Assembly: GCA_963698645.1 (NCBI GenBank)
Contig: CAVORP010000007.1
Span: forward strand, 372,001 to 436,000
Length of the DNA: 64,000 bases
Source of the DNA: Ovoidimarina sp963698645
Lineage (GTDB): Bacteria > Pseudomonadota > Alphaproteobacteria > Rhodobacterales > Rhodobacteraceae
Direction of reading: 5' to 3'
The translations under genes were made by a program, and so were the position numbers. The notes under the pieces are model-generated. The model made no database searches, had not been told where the DNA came from, and saw only the letters and a program-made list of their open reading frames with translations. The first letter of the stretch is position 1; each line of letters begins with the position of its first letter. Of this stretch, positions 1-9,693 are shown in pieces.

Positions 1-1142
1 CCGAACCCGATCTTTCCCGACTCCATCGCGAACTGGATGATCATGGATTCGGGCTGGGCGGCGGCGAACGGGACCGAGCGCCCGGACAAGGAAAACGGCA
101 ACTATGCCACGCTGAACGCCAATGGCACCGGTGCGTTCCGCGTCACCGAACGGCAGCCCGGCCTGCAAACCGTGCTTGAGCCGTTCGACGGCTGGTGGGG
201 CGACGCCCGAGCACAACATCACCAAGGCGACCTTTACCCCGATCCAGAACCCGGCCACCGCGGTTGCGGCGCTTCTGTCGGGCGACGTCGACCTGATCAA
301 CCCGGTGCCGATTCAGGACGCCGCGCGGCTGTCGCAATCGGAGGGCGTGAAGGTCATCCAGGGGATCGAGGCGCGGGTCATCATGCTGGGCTTTGCCCAT
401 GATCACGAGGCGCTGAAATACGGCGCGAATGCGGGCGATCCGAACCCGTTCCGCGATGTCCGCGTCCGCAATGCCGTGGCCCATGCGGTGAACGTGCCCG
501 CGATCCTGCAGACGATCATGCGCGGCAATGCCGAACCGGCGAGCCAGCTTGTCTCGCCCGCGATGCGCGGCTACTCGACCGCCCTTGCCGACCGCCCCGC
601 CTTCGATCCCGACGCGCGCCCGGGCGCTTCTGGCCGAGGCGGGCTATCCCGAGGGGTTCTCGTTCGGGCTGAAATGCCCCAACGACCGCTACCTGAACGA
701 CGAGGCCGTCTGTCAGGCCGTCGTGGGGATGCTGGCGCAGGTGGGCATCGAGGCACAGCTTGATTCGATGCCGGTGTCGAACTACTGGCCCGAACTTCGC
801 GCCGATAATTTCGACATGTTCCTCTTGGGCTGGTCGCCGGGCACCTTCGATGCCGAACACCCGATCCGCTTCCTCGCCCATACCCCCAATGACAAGCTGG
901 GCACATGGAATTTCGGCGGCTATTCCAACGCGCGCGTCGACGCGCTTCTGCCGATGATCCAGTCGGAGATCGACGAGGGCAAGCGTCAGGCGATGCTGGA
1001 CGAGGTCGCGGGGCTTTTGCAGGACGAGGCGGCCTATGTGACGCTCTACGTCCAGCCGCTGGTCTGGGGCGCAAAGTCGAATATCGACCTGACCCAGCGC
1101 CCGGACGATTTCTTTATCCTGCGCTGGGTGACGGTGAACTGA
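1..1142 (+). CDS. Peptide-type ABC transporter substrate-binding protein, 5'-truncated, two frameshifts
   Basis: C-terminal ~380 residues of a periplasmic SBP_bac_5 (peptide/nickel-type) receptor that would hand its ligand to the permeases at 3026-5018. The order of conserved pieces fits the family: a GTGAFRV stretch, a GDVDLINPVP segment, ALLAEAGYPEGF, then a lobe with FLLGWSPGTFDAEHP and a C-terminal LYVQPLVWGAK. The window edge cuts off the signal peptide and N-lobe. The reading frame moves from frame 1 to 2 near 205 and from 2 to 3 near 620; both fit one extra base. The ligand cannot be told from sequence; family membership suggests oligopeptides or similar solutes. Confidence 0.85.
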
Positions 1143-1163
1143 GCGGGGGCGGTTGCCCCGGAG

Positions 1164-1937
1164 ATGAGCAAACCTTCGGCCAATCGGGCAAAGCGCGGAA
1201 AACCGCCGCAGGGTCCGATCCGCGATGCGGACGGCCTCCGCGCGCGGATCGACACCGCCCGGGTGCCGGGCCTCTCGGGGCCGGTGCTGGACCGGGTGCG
1301 GCGCATCCTTCTGGTCCTTGTCGAGGCGCAGCTTTCGCGGGGGGCGAGCGTGGCCGCCGTTCTGGGCGATATCGCGCGGGGCGCGGCGGCGGTGCAGATC
1401 GGCAGCACCGAACTTGCGACCCGCCAGCAGGATGATGCCGCCATGGCCGCCTGCCGCGCGGGGTGCGCCTTTTGCTGCATCCTGACGGGCGAAGATGGCG
1501 GCACGATCACCGAATTCGAGGCCCGCGCGCTGCACGGCGCGCTTGCCCCGCTGGCGGGCGGGCTGGACGGGCGGGCATGGCACCCGCGCGCCTGTCCCGC
1601 GCTTGACCCCGAAACCCGCACCTGCCGCGCCTATGACGCGCGACCGATGATCTGTCGCAGCTATGTCTCGCCCGATGCAGCGGCCTGCGAAAGCATCGCC
1701 GATGGCATTCCCGCCGAAGGTCCGGGGGTTCTGGGCGGGCAGTTGACCTATCTGGCCACTGCTGCGCTGGGCCGGGCGGCGCTGACCGGCACCGCGCGGG
1801 TCCCGGCCTTCAGCCTTGCCGCCCTTGCCGCAGCGGCGGTCGAGGGCAAGGATGCCGAAACGGCGCTCAAGGCGGCCCGTGCCCGGCCCGGTGCGCTTGA
1901 AAAGGAACTCAAGCGCGTCGCGCGCGGATTGGCGTGA
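1164..1937 (+). CDS. YkgJ-family cysteine-cluster protein
   Basis: Intact 257-residue cytoplasmic protein of the YkgJ (zinc/iron-chelating) family. The diagnostic cysteines are visible: CRAGCAFCC near residue 95, then CPAL, CRAYDARPMICR further on, which together resemble the metal-binding CxxCxxCC...C...RPxxCR signature. No signal peptide. It lies 21 bp after the receptor gene and in the same direction, so it may be cotranscribed. The biochemical role of the family is not established; a small metal cluster is the usual proposal. Confidence 0.75.
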   Translation: MSKPSANRAKRGKPPQGPIRDADGLRARIDTARVPGLSGPVLDRVRRILLVLVEAQLSRGASVAAVLGDIARGAAAVQIGSTELATRQQDDAAMAACRAGCAFCCILTGEDGGTITEFEARALHGALAPLAGGLDGRAWHPRACPALDPETRTCRAYDARPMICRSYVSPDAAACESIADGIPAEGPGVLGGQLTYLATAALGRAALTGTARVPAFSLAALAAAAVEGKDAETALKAARARPGALEKELKRVARGLA

Positions 1938-1951
1938 TCGTGTTGCAGGAC

Positions 1952-2116
1952 TCAGCGTCCGTTGAGTGCCTGATCTTTGCACCAGCCGATCCCGGCCCTT
2001 TCCCACACAACGTCGCCCGCATCGGCATGAACGGTCACGCGACCTTCGGCCTCTGTCACCTTCTCGGGCGGCAGAAGGGCGAGGAACAGGGTCAGGGCTG
2101 CGGTGGACAAACACAT
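1952..2116 (-). CDS. Small secreted or membrane-anchored protein, 54 aa, hypothetical
   Basis: Short minus-strand ORF in the gap between the YkgJ-like gene and the next gene. The start ATG is at 2116 and the stop TGA at 1952-1954. Residues 1-16 form a hydrophobic leader (CLSTAALTLFLALL), followed by a charged tail containing VTVHADAGDVVWERAGIGW and ending QALNGR. Codon use is strongly GC-rich at third positions like its neighbours, which supports coding. The ribosome binding site is weak (GCGAGG). No family recognised. Confidence 0.45.
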   Translation of the reverse strand: MCLSTAALTLFLALLPPEKVTEAEGRVTVHADAGDVVWERAGIGWCKDQALNGR

Positions 2117-2301
2117 GGGCGGGCCTCGCTTTGGGCAATTCGGGCCGGGATAGACCCTGTTTTCCGGATCGCAACCCGGTCTTGCCAGAGGCCCAGTGAC
2201 ACCTGCACAAGGTTAGGACGGGGTAAACCCTGCGTGCGGTTCTGATCGGGATCAAATCGCATAGCGCCCGCGACCGGTAGACAGGGAATGGGAGGTGAGT
2301 G

Positions 2302-2973
2302 ATGAACCGAATTCTTTTTGCGATGATCCTGCTGGGTCTTTCGGCCGGCGCGGGCCAGTCGGATGACGTTCAGTGCGAGACCGTCGATCTGCAGGTGCGG
2401 GCAGGGCCCGAAGAGGCGGGACTGGTCTGCGCCGCCGCGACCCGCGCACGGGACGTGCTTGCCGAATGTGGCCTCGCGCCCGACTGGCCGGTTCGGCTGA
2501 CCGTGGCGGAGGAGATAGGGGGCGCGCCCCACTGTATCGGTCAGTTCGAATGCGGCACGGGCGAGATCACGGTTCTGTCGCCGCAGGCACTGGCGGCCCG
2601 CGACGACACGGCGGCGATGTTTCCCGGAATGGCGATCTCCGATCTCTTTGCCGGCCTCGTGGTTCACGAACTGGCGCATGCGGCGCTTTACCATGTGACG
2701 GACGGGTTCCTGACCGACCGCACAACGCAGGAATACATTGCGACCGCCATGCAGTTTCAGACGATCTCGCCCGAAGACCGCGCGCGCTTTCTGGCCGCGT
2801 GGCCAGTCGAAACACCGGCGGAGGTGAACGGGATCAACCAGTTCACGCTGGCTCTTGCGCCGGGCATGTTCATGTCGCGGGCCTGGCTGCATTTCAGTGC
2901 ACCGGAGAACGGCTGTGCCTTCGTCGCGGGCATTCTGGACGGCAGGGTGCGGCTGGGCCTACCGGAGCTTTGA
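2302..2973 (+). CDS. Secreted HExxH-containing hypothetical protein
   Basis: About 223 residues with an N-terminal signal peptide (hydrophobic residues 3-18, cleavage likely after AGAGQS). A metalloprotease-like zinc motif, VVHELAHAALYH, sits near residue 125, so a catalytic Zn site is plausible; the third ligand is not obvious. Four or more cysteines (CETVDL, LVCAAA, CIGQFECG, NGCAF) suggest disulphides in the periplasm. The start at 2302 is preceded by a strong GGAGGTGA ribosome site at 2291-2298; a GTG at 2299 is possible. I believe this belongs to a Rhodobacteraceae family of unknown function; substrate unknown. Confidence 0.6.
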   Translation: MNRILFAMILLGLSAGAGQSDDVQCETVDLQVRAGPEEAGLVCAAATRARDVLAECGLAPDWPVRLTVAEEIGGAPHCIGQFECGTGEITVLSPQALAARDDTAAMFPGMAISDLFAGLVVHELAHAALYHVTDGFLTDRTTQEYIATAMQFQTISPEDRARFLAAWPVETPAEVNGINQFTLALAPGMFMSRAWLHFSAPENGCAFVAGILDGRVRLGLPEL

Positions 2974-3025
2974 CGGCGCTTCAACGGCGCTTGACCCGAC
3001 CGCGCCCGCAGACCACAAACGACGC

Positions 3026-4013
3026 ATGCTCGCCTTCGTCATCCGCCGCGTCCTGCAATCGGTGCTTGTCCTTCTGGTCGTCGGGCTGGTGGCGTTTTCG
3101 ATGTTCCGCTTTGTCGGCGACCCGATCGACAACATGCTGGGGCAGGAACGCACGCAGGCCGATATCGAGCGGCTGCGCGACGCAGCTTGGGCTCGATCAG
3201 CCCTTCGTCGTGCAGTACTGGAAGTTCCTCGAAGGCGCGGTGCAGGGCAATTTCGGCGTCAGCTACCGGCAGGGGCGCCCGGTGGCCGAGATCATCGCCG
3301 AACGCGCGCCCGCGACGCTGGAACTGGCGGCGGTGTCGGGCGTTTCTGGCGATCATCGCTCGGGATCGGGCTGGGCGTCTTCACCGCGATCCGGCGCGAC
3401 GGCGGTCGCGTCGAACGTCATCATGACGGTGTCGCTGATCGGGGTGTCGCTGCCGACCTTCCTGATCGGGATCCTGCTGATCTACGTCTTTTCGGTGGAA
3501 CTGGACCTGCTGCCCAGTTTCGGGCGCGGCGAGACGGTGCAGATCGGCGGCGTGGAGCACCGGGTTCCTGACCGAAAGCGGGCTCAAGGCGCTGATCCTG
3601 CCGTCGATCACGCTGGGCCTCTACCAGATGACGCTGATCATGCGGCTGGTGCGGTCCGAGATGCTGGAGGTGCTGCGGCAGGATTACATCCGCTTCGCCC
3701 GCGCCCGCGGGTCTGCGGGAACGCGCGGTCAACTTCCGCCACGCGCTCAAGAACACGCTGGTGCCGGTGATCACGGTCACGGGCCTGCAGCTGGGCTCGA
3801 TCATCGCCTTCGCGATCATCACCGAGACGGTGTTCCAGTGGCCCGGCGTGGGCCTGTCTGTTCATCAACGCGATCCAGTTCGTCGATATCCCGGTGATGG
3901 CGGCCTACCTGATGCTGATCTCGGTGATGTTCGTCGGCATCAACCTGATCGTCGACCTGCTCTATTTCGCCATCGACCCGCGGCTGCGCGCCGACCGGAC
4001 GGGGGCGCACTGA
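3026..4013 (+). CDS. Peptide ABC transporter permease (DppB-type), many frameshifts
   Basis: Inner-membrane permease of the binding-protein-dependent family. The N-terminus MLAFVIRRVLQSVLVLL, the segment DQPFVVQYWKFLEGAVQGNFG, the helix GVSLPTFLIGILLIYVF and the coupling region MRLVRSEMLEVLRQDYIRFARARG are typical of DppB/OppB. The frame changes at about seven places (near 3181, 3345, 3370, 3420, 3555, 3712 and 3862), each by the step expected from one inserted base; read across them the protein is about 325 residues, a normal length. The stop TGA at 4011-4013 overlaps the ATG of the next permease. Confidence 0.8.
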
Positions 4014-5018
4014 TGGCCGAGCATGTCGCCACGTGCGCGCATGGGCATGAGCGCATGACGGACCGCCCGATCGAGACACGGACACCGGTCGCGCCTGCCG
4101 AGCCTCGGCATGGGCGCGGTTCCGCGGTCGGATTTCTATGGAAGTTCCGGCATTCGCCGGTGGCGATGGTCTCGTTCGCGGTGACGCTGCTTCTGGTCCT
4201 GTCGGCGCGTCTTCGCGCCGCTGATCGCGCCCTACGACCCGTTCGATCCCGGCAGCGCTGAACCTGATGAACGGCTTCTCGGCGCCGATGCAGCCCAACG
4301 CCTTCACCGGCGAGACCTTCTGGCTGGGCACCGACGATCAGGGGCGCGACGTGTTCTCGACCATCCTCTACGGCATGCGGATCTCGCTGTTCGTGGGCTT
4401 CGCGGCGGTGATGTTCGCGATGGTGCTGGGCGTCACGCTGGGCCTTATGGCGGGCTATGTCGGCGGCTGGACCGAGACGATCATCATGCGCGTCGCCGAT
4501 GTGCAGCTGACCTTTCCCTCGATCCTCGTGGCGATGCTGATCTTCGGCGTCGCCAAGGGGATCACCCCGATCGAATACCGCGACCAGATGGCGATCTGGG
4601 TGCTGATCATCGCCATCGGCCTGTCGGACTGGGTGCAGTTCGCCCGCGTCGTGCGCGGCGCGACGCTGGTCGAGAAGAACAAGGAATACGTGCAGGCCGC
4701 CCGCCTGATCGGGCGCGCGCGGCCCGCGCGATCATGCTGCGCCACATCCTGCCCAACGTGCTGTCGCCGGTGCTGGTGATCGCCACGATCTCGCTGGCGC
4801 TGGCGATCATCGCCGAGGCGACGCTGTCCTTCCTCGGCGTCGGCGCGCCGCCCACCCAGCCGTCGCTCGGCACGCTGATCCGGATCGGTCAGGGGTTCCT
4901 GTTCTCGGGCGAGTGGTGGATCCTGCTGTTCCCCGCCGCCACGCTTCTGGCGCTGGCCCTGTCGGTGAACCTGCTGGGCGACTGGCTGCGCGATGCGCTG
5001 AACCCGAGGCTGAAATAG
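4013..5018 (+). CDS. Peptide ABC transporter permease (DppC-type), frameshifts
   Basis: Second permease subunit, with an N-terminal cytoplasmic extension, one helix (VAMVSFAVTLLLVLSA), then the DppC hallmark FWLGTDDQGRDVFSTILYG and a transmembrane core. The coupling motif VQAARLIG lies near 4700 and the final helices run through SEATLSFLG-like EATLSFLGVGAPPTQPS to LRDALNPRLK. Frame changes occur near 4208-4260 and near 4730 and are best explained by extra bases. It starts inside the stop codon of the preceding permease, so translational coupling is likely. The partner ATPases are displaced to 7217-9187. Confidence 0.8.
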
Positions 5019-5022
5019 GGGT

Positions 5023-5814
5023 TTACGCCGAGCCCTGCGTCTCGCGGTGGAGGCGGTCCATCTCTTCCCAGCGGGCGACCGCGTCGGGCAGGAACTCTCC
5101 CGCCGCCGGCACATCGACCCGGTAATGGCCGAAAGGATCGCGCCCCCGCACCAGCATCGCGGAGTCCCGGTCGTGCTTTGTCTGCCGGACATGGGGAGCA
5201 AGGTATTGCACGTTCAGCCCGATCCGGCGGTCGTCGGAGCGGTTCGGCATCGAGGCGTGGAGCGTCCAGCCGTGGTGGAACGAGGCCTCGCCGGGGGCGA
5301 GCGGGCACATGACCGCCTGCGTCTCGTCCACCCCTCGCACGGTCTGGCCCTGCATCAGAACGTTCGAGGCGTCCTGCGTCGTCTCATGCGCCACCCGGCC
5401 GCCCCGGTGACTTCCCGGGATCATCCGCATGCAGCCCGACAGGTCCGTCGCGGGCGAAAGCGCGAGCCACATCGACACCTGCGCATCGTCCGACAGGCCC
5501 CAATAGGTGAGGTCCTGATGCCAGCTGACATGGGACGGGGTGTTGGGTTCCTTGATGATGTAGGTCACGTCGTAAAGCAGGATATCGGGGCCGATCAGCG
5601 CCTCGACCACATCCAGCACGCGCGGGTCGGTGGCCATGGCAAGGGGCGAGGTCATGACCGTGTGCAGCTTTGCCTTATAGTGAAGCGGGCCCTGCGCCGC
5701 CTCCGCGGCCTCGAGAGCGCGGCGATGCGCTTTCGCCTCGGCCGTCGTCAGAACCGGAACCGCCGAGACATAGCCGTCGCGTTCATATGCAGTGGCAAGT
5801 GCCATGTGATCCAT
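5023..5814 (-). CDS. Phytanoyl-CoA dioxygenase (PhyH) family protein
   Basis: Intact 263-residue Fe(II)/2-oxoglutarate-type oxygenase. The iron-binding HxD motif is seen as SWHQDLTYWG near residue 125 and the distal histidine as HHGWTLHASMPN; RIGLNVQYL supplies the usual arginine for the 2-oxoglutarate carboxylate. The ATG at 5814 is preceded by an AGGGGG ribosome site. It is convergent with the upstream permease, four bases apart. Such enzymes hydroxylate diverse small molecules; the substrate cannot be predicted. A 15-bp palindrome lies just upstream of the start (5835-5849). Confidence 0.8.
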   Translation of the reverse strand: MDHMALATAYERDGYVSAVPVLTTAEAKAHRRALEAAEAAQGPLHYKAKLHTVMTSPLAMATDPRVLDVVEALIGPDILLYDVTYIIKEPNTPSHVSWHQDLTYWGLSDDAQVSMWLALSPATDLSGCMRMIPGSHRGGRVAHETTQDASNVLMQGQTVRGVDETQAVMCPLAPGEASFHHGWTLHASMPNRSDDRRIGLNVQYLAPHVRQTKHDRDSAMLVRGRDPFGHYRVDVPAAGEFLPDAVARWEEMDRLHRETQGSA

Positions 5815-6120
5815 CGCCAATCCCCCTGACCTTTGGATCAGCCTGATCCGAACCCGCCCCCGATTTCCAGAACCTTGCGCGACATTTGTTGTCCCTGTCG
5901 CGACATGGACGGTGATCCGCCATGATCCGTCCGAGTTCCGGTAATGGGGCACAAGGCCCTTGGGCCGGGCGACCAGCCCGCGCCGCGCCCGAGCCCGTGC
6001 GCAACGTTCATGAAAGGGCTTCAATCCAACGCCCTCGAACCAGCCCTCTACCGATCACGCATCCTTGCCCTCTCCCCCTCGCAAGGTCATAAACGACCGG
6101 TCAGTTTCACCGGAGTTCCC
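5815..6120. other. Intergenic region between divergent PhyH and DUF2059 genes
   Basis: About 300 bp without a convincing gene. It holds the palindrome at 5835-5849, a second palindrome TGTCGCGACA at 5896-5905 with a related CGCGACA 22 bp before it, and the CGGAG ribosome site of the DUF2059 gene. Open frames extend into it from both sides but lack plausible starts. Confidence 0.5.
5835..5849. promoter_or_regulatory. Palindrome upstream of the PhyH gene (possible operator)
   Basis: GGATCAG, one central C, CTGATCC: a perfect 7+1+7 inverted repeat 21 bp upstream of the PhyH start codon. Position and symmetry suit a repressor or activator site, but no regulator is encoded next to it, so this is inference. 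Confidence 0.35.
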
Positions 6121-6573
6121 ATGATACGCATCGCATCCGCCGCCCTTGTTGCCGTCGCCCTTTCTGTTCCGGCAATGGCCGACGAGGTGCACGACGCGGC
6201 GGAGGCTTTCATCAACAACCCGGTTCAGCAGAAACTTCTCGACGATATGCTGTCGCCCGAGGTCGCGATGGCGCAGCTTCAGGCCATGGCCCCGCAGATG
6301 CCGCCCGAGGTCGCGCAGCGGGTTCTGGTGATCGTGGTCGAGGAGATGAACGTCTTTCGCCCGGAGATGGAGGCCGCGATGATCAGCGCCGCCGCCGAAA
6401 GCTTTACCATCGACGAAATCCAGGCGCTGAACGACTTCTACAGCTCGCCCCTTGGCGCCTCGGCCATGGGCAAGATGACGCCCTATATGCAATCCGCGAT
6501 GGCAACCATGGGCCCCGGAATGCAGGAGATGCAGGGCCGGATCATGCAACGGGTTCAGGAAGAGCTTCAGTAG
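6121..6573 (+). CDS. DUF2059 domain protein, exported
   Basis: 150-residue protein with a clear signal peptide (IRIASAALVAVALSVPAMA, cleavage after AMADE-like site near residue 20). The mature part is helical, and the segment EIQALNDFYSSPLGASAMGKM matches the DUF2059 core. Periplasmic; function of the family unknown. The ATG at 6121 is chosen because it starts the signal peptide and follows CGGAG. Six bp separate it from the next gene, so the two are probably cotranscribed. Confidence 0.75.
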   Translation: MIRIASAALVAVALSVPAMADEVHDAAEAFINNPVQQKLLDDMLSPEVAMAQLQAMAPQMPPEVAQRVLVIVVEEMNVFRPEMEAAMISAAAESFTIDEIQALNDFYSSPLGASAMGKMTPYMQSAMATMGPGMQEMQGRIMQRVQEELQ

Positions 6574-6579
6574 CGGCCC

Positions 6580-7220
6580 ATGACCGATTGGTATCGAAAT
6601 ACCACATGGGATGACGCGACGCGCGATGCCTTCCTTGCGCGACTGGCCCGGTCCCGCACCCAGCGCGATCAGTATATCGTGCTTCAGGCGCTGACCCTTG
6701 CGCCGGTCGTGCCCGAAGCCGCGCTGGAGTTGGTGGAGCTCTACTTCGAGACGCGGACCGACGATTTCGATGATGGGCGGGCGGAATTCGCCCGCAGTCA
6801 GGCGCTTCTGGCGCTTGGTCGGATCGACGATGTGGCCGACGCCCTTCGCAAGACGGTCGCGCTTGACGCGGCGAATGACGGGCTGAAAACGGGGGCAGCC
6901 CAGAAATACGCCGCACATGTCATCGCGCACCGGATGACCGACCGCTATGCCGAGATCGACGCGCTTCTGGGCGACGCGCCCGATCGGTTCCTCATGCCCG
7001 TCGAGGGCCATGGCTGGTACGCCGCGCGGGCGGTGATCGCGGAGTTCGCCGGTGACCGGGATCAGGCGCGCCACTATGCACGGGCCGCGCTGCGCGAGGC
7101 CGCGCGGGAGACCTCCGATCTTCCGCGGGCATCCCGAAGCTGGGGCTGGTGACGGACACGGACAGCGACCTGCAGAAATGGCTGATCGAGATGGCGGGAC
7201 CGCAGGGAGAGGCGGAATGA
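6580..7220 (+). CDS. TPR-like hypothetical protein, one frameshift near the end
   Basis: About 212 residues, helical and alanine-rich, with TPR-like pairs such as EFARSQALLALGRIDDVADALRK-type helices (within 6780-6880) and a final ARHYARAALREA. The frame breaks near 7120-7130; in the other frame it continues as HPKLGLVTDTDSDLQKWLIE and ends at a TGA (7218-7220) that overlaps the ATG of the ABC ATPase, as expected for coupled genes. Its place directly before the ATPases suggests it belongs to the transporter operon, perhaps as a scaffold; this is inference. Confidence 0.6.
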
Positions 7221-8198
7221 CCCAGCCCGTCCTGTCCGTCCGCGATCTTGTCGTCGAGATCCCGACACGCGACACGGTCCTGCGCCCGGTCGACCAGGTG
7301 TCCTACGACATCGCGCCGGGCGAGATCCTGGGCGTGGTGGGCGAAAGCGGCGCGGGCAAGTCGATGACCGGCAATGCGGTGATCGGCCTTCTGGACCGCC
7401 CGGCGCATATCGCGGGCGGCGAGATCTGGCTGAACGGACGGCGGATCGACACCCTGCCCGGCGACGCGATGCGCAGGCTGCGCGGCAAGGAGATCGGGAT
7501 GGTGTTTCAGGATCCCCTGACCTCGCTCAACCCGCTTCTGCCGATCGGCGACCAGTTGACCGAGACCATGCTGGAGCATCTGGACATCAGCCGGGCCGAG
7601 GCCGCGGAGCGCGCCGTCGCGGCGCTGGAAGAGGTCGGCATTCCGGCGGCGCGCGAGCGGATCGGAAGCTATCCGCACGAGTTCTCGGGCGGCATGCGGC
7701 AGCGCGTGGTGATCGCGCTGGCGCTTTGCGCCGAGCCTTCGCTGGTCATCGCGGATGAGCCCACCACGGCGCTGGACGTGAGCGTGCAGGCCCAGATCAT
7801 CGCGCTTCTCAAGCGGCTCTGCCGCGAGCGGGGGACGGCGGTGATGCTGGTCACCCATGACATGGGCGTGATCGCCGAGGCCGCCGACCGCGTGGCGGTG
7901 ATGTATGCGGGCCGTCTGGCCGAACTCGGGCCGGTGCGCGAGGTGCTGACCGCGCCGCGTCATCCCTATACGGACGGGCTCATGGGCTCGACGCCGCTGG
8001 CCTCGAAGGGCAAGCGGCGGCTGCACCAGATCCCCGGCGCCATGCCGCGCCTCGGCGCCTTGCCCGATGGCTGCGCCTTTCATCCGCGCTGCCCCCGGGC
8101 GCAGGCCCGCTGCCGCGCGGAACCCGAGCCCGACGCTTCAGGCCTGCGACGGGCGCGCGGCCTGCTGGTTTCCGTCTGCGCCTGCGACAGGCGAGTGA
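7217..8198 (+). CDS. Peptide ABC transporter ATPase (DppD-type), frameshift near C-terminus
   Basis: Cytoplasmic ATPase with Walker A GESGAGKS (near residue 42), Q-loop VFQDPLTSLNP, ABC signature FSGGMRQR, Walker B LVIADEP and switch HD in LVTHDMG. The C-terminal oligopeptide-transporter extension GCAFHPRCPRAQARC is present. Close to 8133 the frame changes; the expected ending LQACDGRAACWFP...ATGE then stops at 8196-8198. Starts within the stop of the preceding gene (ATGA overlap). Confidence 0.85.
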
Positions 8199-8211
8199 CG
8201 GGGGGCGCCGC

Positions 8212-9187
8212 ATGACGGCGCTTGGTGTCGATCCGCAAGCTGACGCGCATCTTCGACGTGTCGAAGCCATGGCTGAACCGGGTGCTGGAACGCCGCCCAC
8301 GGCGCTTCTGACCGCGGTGTCGGATGTGTCGTTCGAGATTCCCGAACGCACGGTCTATGCGCTGGTGGGCGAGAGCGGTTCGGGCAAATCGACCATCGGC
8401 AAGATGGTGGTGGGGCTTCTGCAACCCTCCGAAGGGTCGGTGGAGATCGAAGGCGTGGACCTTGCGCGCGAAACCGATCGCGGCCAAGGTCGACGGCGGT
8501 GCGCTCGCGACATCCAGATGATCTTTCAGGACCCGTTCGCCAGCCTCAACCCGCGCTGGAAGGTGCGCGACATCATCGCCGAGCCGGTGGCCGCGCGGGG
8601 TGGCGAGACCAAGGGACTGGCCGAGCGGCTGCTGGAACAGGTCGGGCTGTCGGCGCTGGATGCGGGCAAGTTCCCGCACGAGTTCTCCGGCGGCCAGCGG
8701 CAGCGGATCTGCATCGCCCGCGCGCTTGCGTCGGAACCGCGGCTGATCGTCTGCGACGAGCCGACCTCGGCGCTGGACGTGTCGGTGCAGGCGCAGGTTC
8801 TGAACCTGATGAGCGACCTGAAGGACGAGTTCGGGCCTGACCTACCTGTTCATCAGCCACGACCTGACGGTGGTGCAGCACATGGCCGACACGCATCGGC
8901 GTGCTCTATCTTGGCCGCCTGGTGGAAGAGGCGGCACCCGAGACACCTGTTCGACGATCCCGAAGCATCCCTATACGCAGATGCTTCTGGCCGCCGCCCC
9001 CAAGATGGACGGCTTCGGACGCGAGGTGGAACCACCGCAAGGGCGAGATCCCCGACCCGATCAACCCGCCGCCGGGCTGCGCCTTTCACCCCCGCTGCCC
9101 GATCGCGACGGAGCGGTGCAAACGCGAACGCCCGGAGTTGCGGCCCCTGCGCGGGGCGCGCGCGTCGCCTGCCACCTCGCAGAGTAG
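8212..9187 (+). CDS. Peptide ABC transporter ATPase (DppF-type), many frameshifts
   Basis: Second ATPase of the importer. Visible in successive frames: KLTRIFDVSKPWLNRVL, Walker A GESGSGKST, MIFQDPFASLNPRWKV, signature FSGGQRQR, Walker B LIVCDEPTSALDVSV, HDLTVVQHMAD and the DppF ending PPGCAFHPRCPIATERC. About six to seven frame changes (near 8222, 8295, 8485, 8838, 8897, 8945 and 9030) interrupt it, among the densest in the window. The 14-bp gap to the first ATPase indicates one operon. Confidence 0.8.
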
Positions 9188-9243
9188 GCTTGCCTCGCGA
9201 TTCGCGGCGGCGCAGGGTTGGACAACGGATCGGGGAGATTTGG

Positions 9244-9690
9244 ATGAACGTTACGGTGTGGATCGCGCTGATCGCGATCGCGGTGGGCGGAATGGCGATC
9301 GCCACGCAGGCGCCCATCAACAGCAAGCTGGCAGGCCATGTGGGCGACCCGGTGGCGGCGGCGGCGATTTCCTTTGGCGTCGGTTTTCTGGTGCTCGCCA
9401 TCGCCACGGTGATCCGCGGCGACGTGCCCAGCATGGCGCAACTGGCCAGCGCGCCGTGGTGGGCGTGGACCGGGGGCGCGTTCGGCGCGATCTATGTCTG
9501 GGCGGCGGTCTGGAGCGTGTCGACCCTTGGTGTCGTCACCATGGTCGCGGCGCTGATCTTTGGACAGCTCGCAGCGGCGCTGGTGCTGGATGCGGTGGGC
9601 GCCTTCGGCCTTGCGGTGCGCGAGATCAGCCTGACCCGTATCCTTGCGGTGGTCTGCGTCGCGGCGGGTCTGATCCTGTCGCGGGTCTGA
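9244..9690 (+). CDS. DMT-superfamily permease (YdcZ/DUF606 type)
   Basis: 148 residues forming five predicted membrane helices, with the family-typical start VWIALIAIAVGGMAIATQAPINSKLA and the motif GAIYVWAAVWSVSTLG. Half-size transporters of this class are common; substrates are mostly unknown. Intact frame; starts at ATG 9244 after a modest GGGGAG ribosome site. Downstream of the ABC ATPase in the same direction. Confidence 0.75.
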   Translation: MNVTVWIALIAIAVGGMAIATQAPINSKLAGHVGDPVAAAAISFGVGFLVLAIATVIRGDVPSMAQLASAPWWAWTGGAFGAIYVWAAVWSVSTLGVVTMVAALIFGQLAAALVLDAVGAFGLAVREISLTRILAVVCVAAGLILSRV

Positions 9691-9693
9691 GCG

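Noticed and set aside
516..2255. Long 579-codon minus-strand open frame across the receptor and YkgJ genes
   Set aside because: Antisense to two recognisable genes, composition dominated by Arg, Gly and Pro as expected from GC-rich shadow frames, and no family resemblance.
3026..9187. Interpretation of the ABC importer genes as decayed pseudogenes
   Set aside because: All conserved motifs survive, no in-frame nonsense within segments, and the frame steps match the insertion pattern seen in essential genes.
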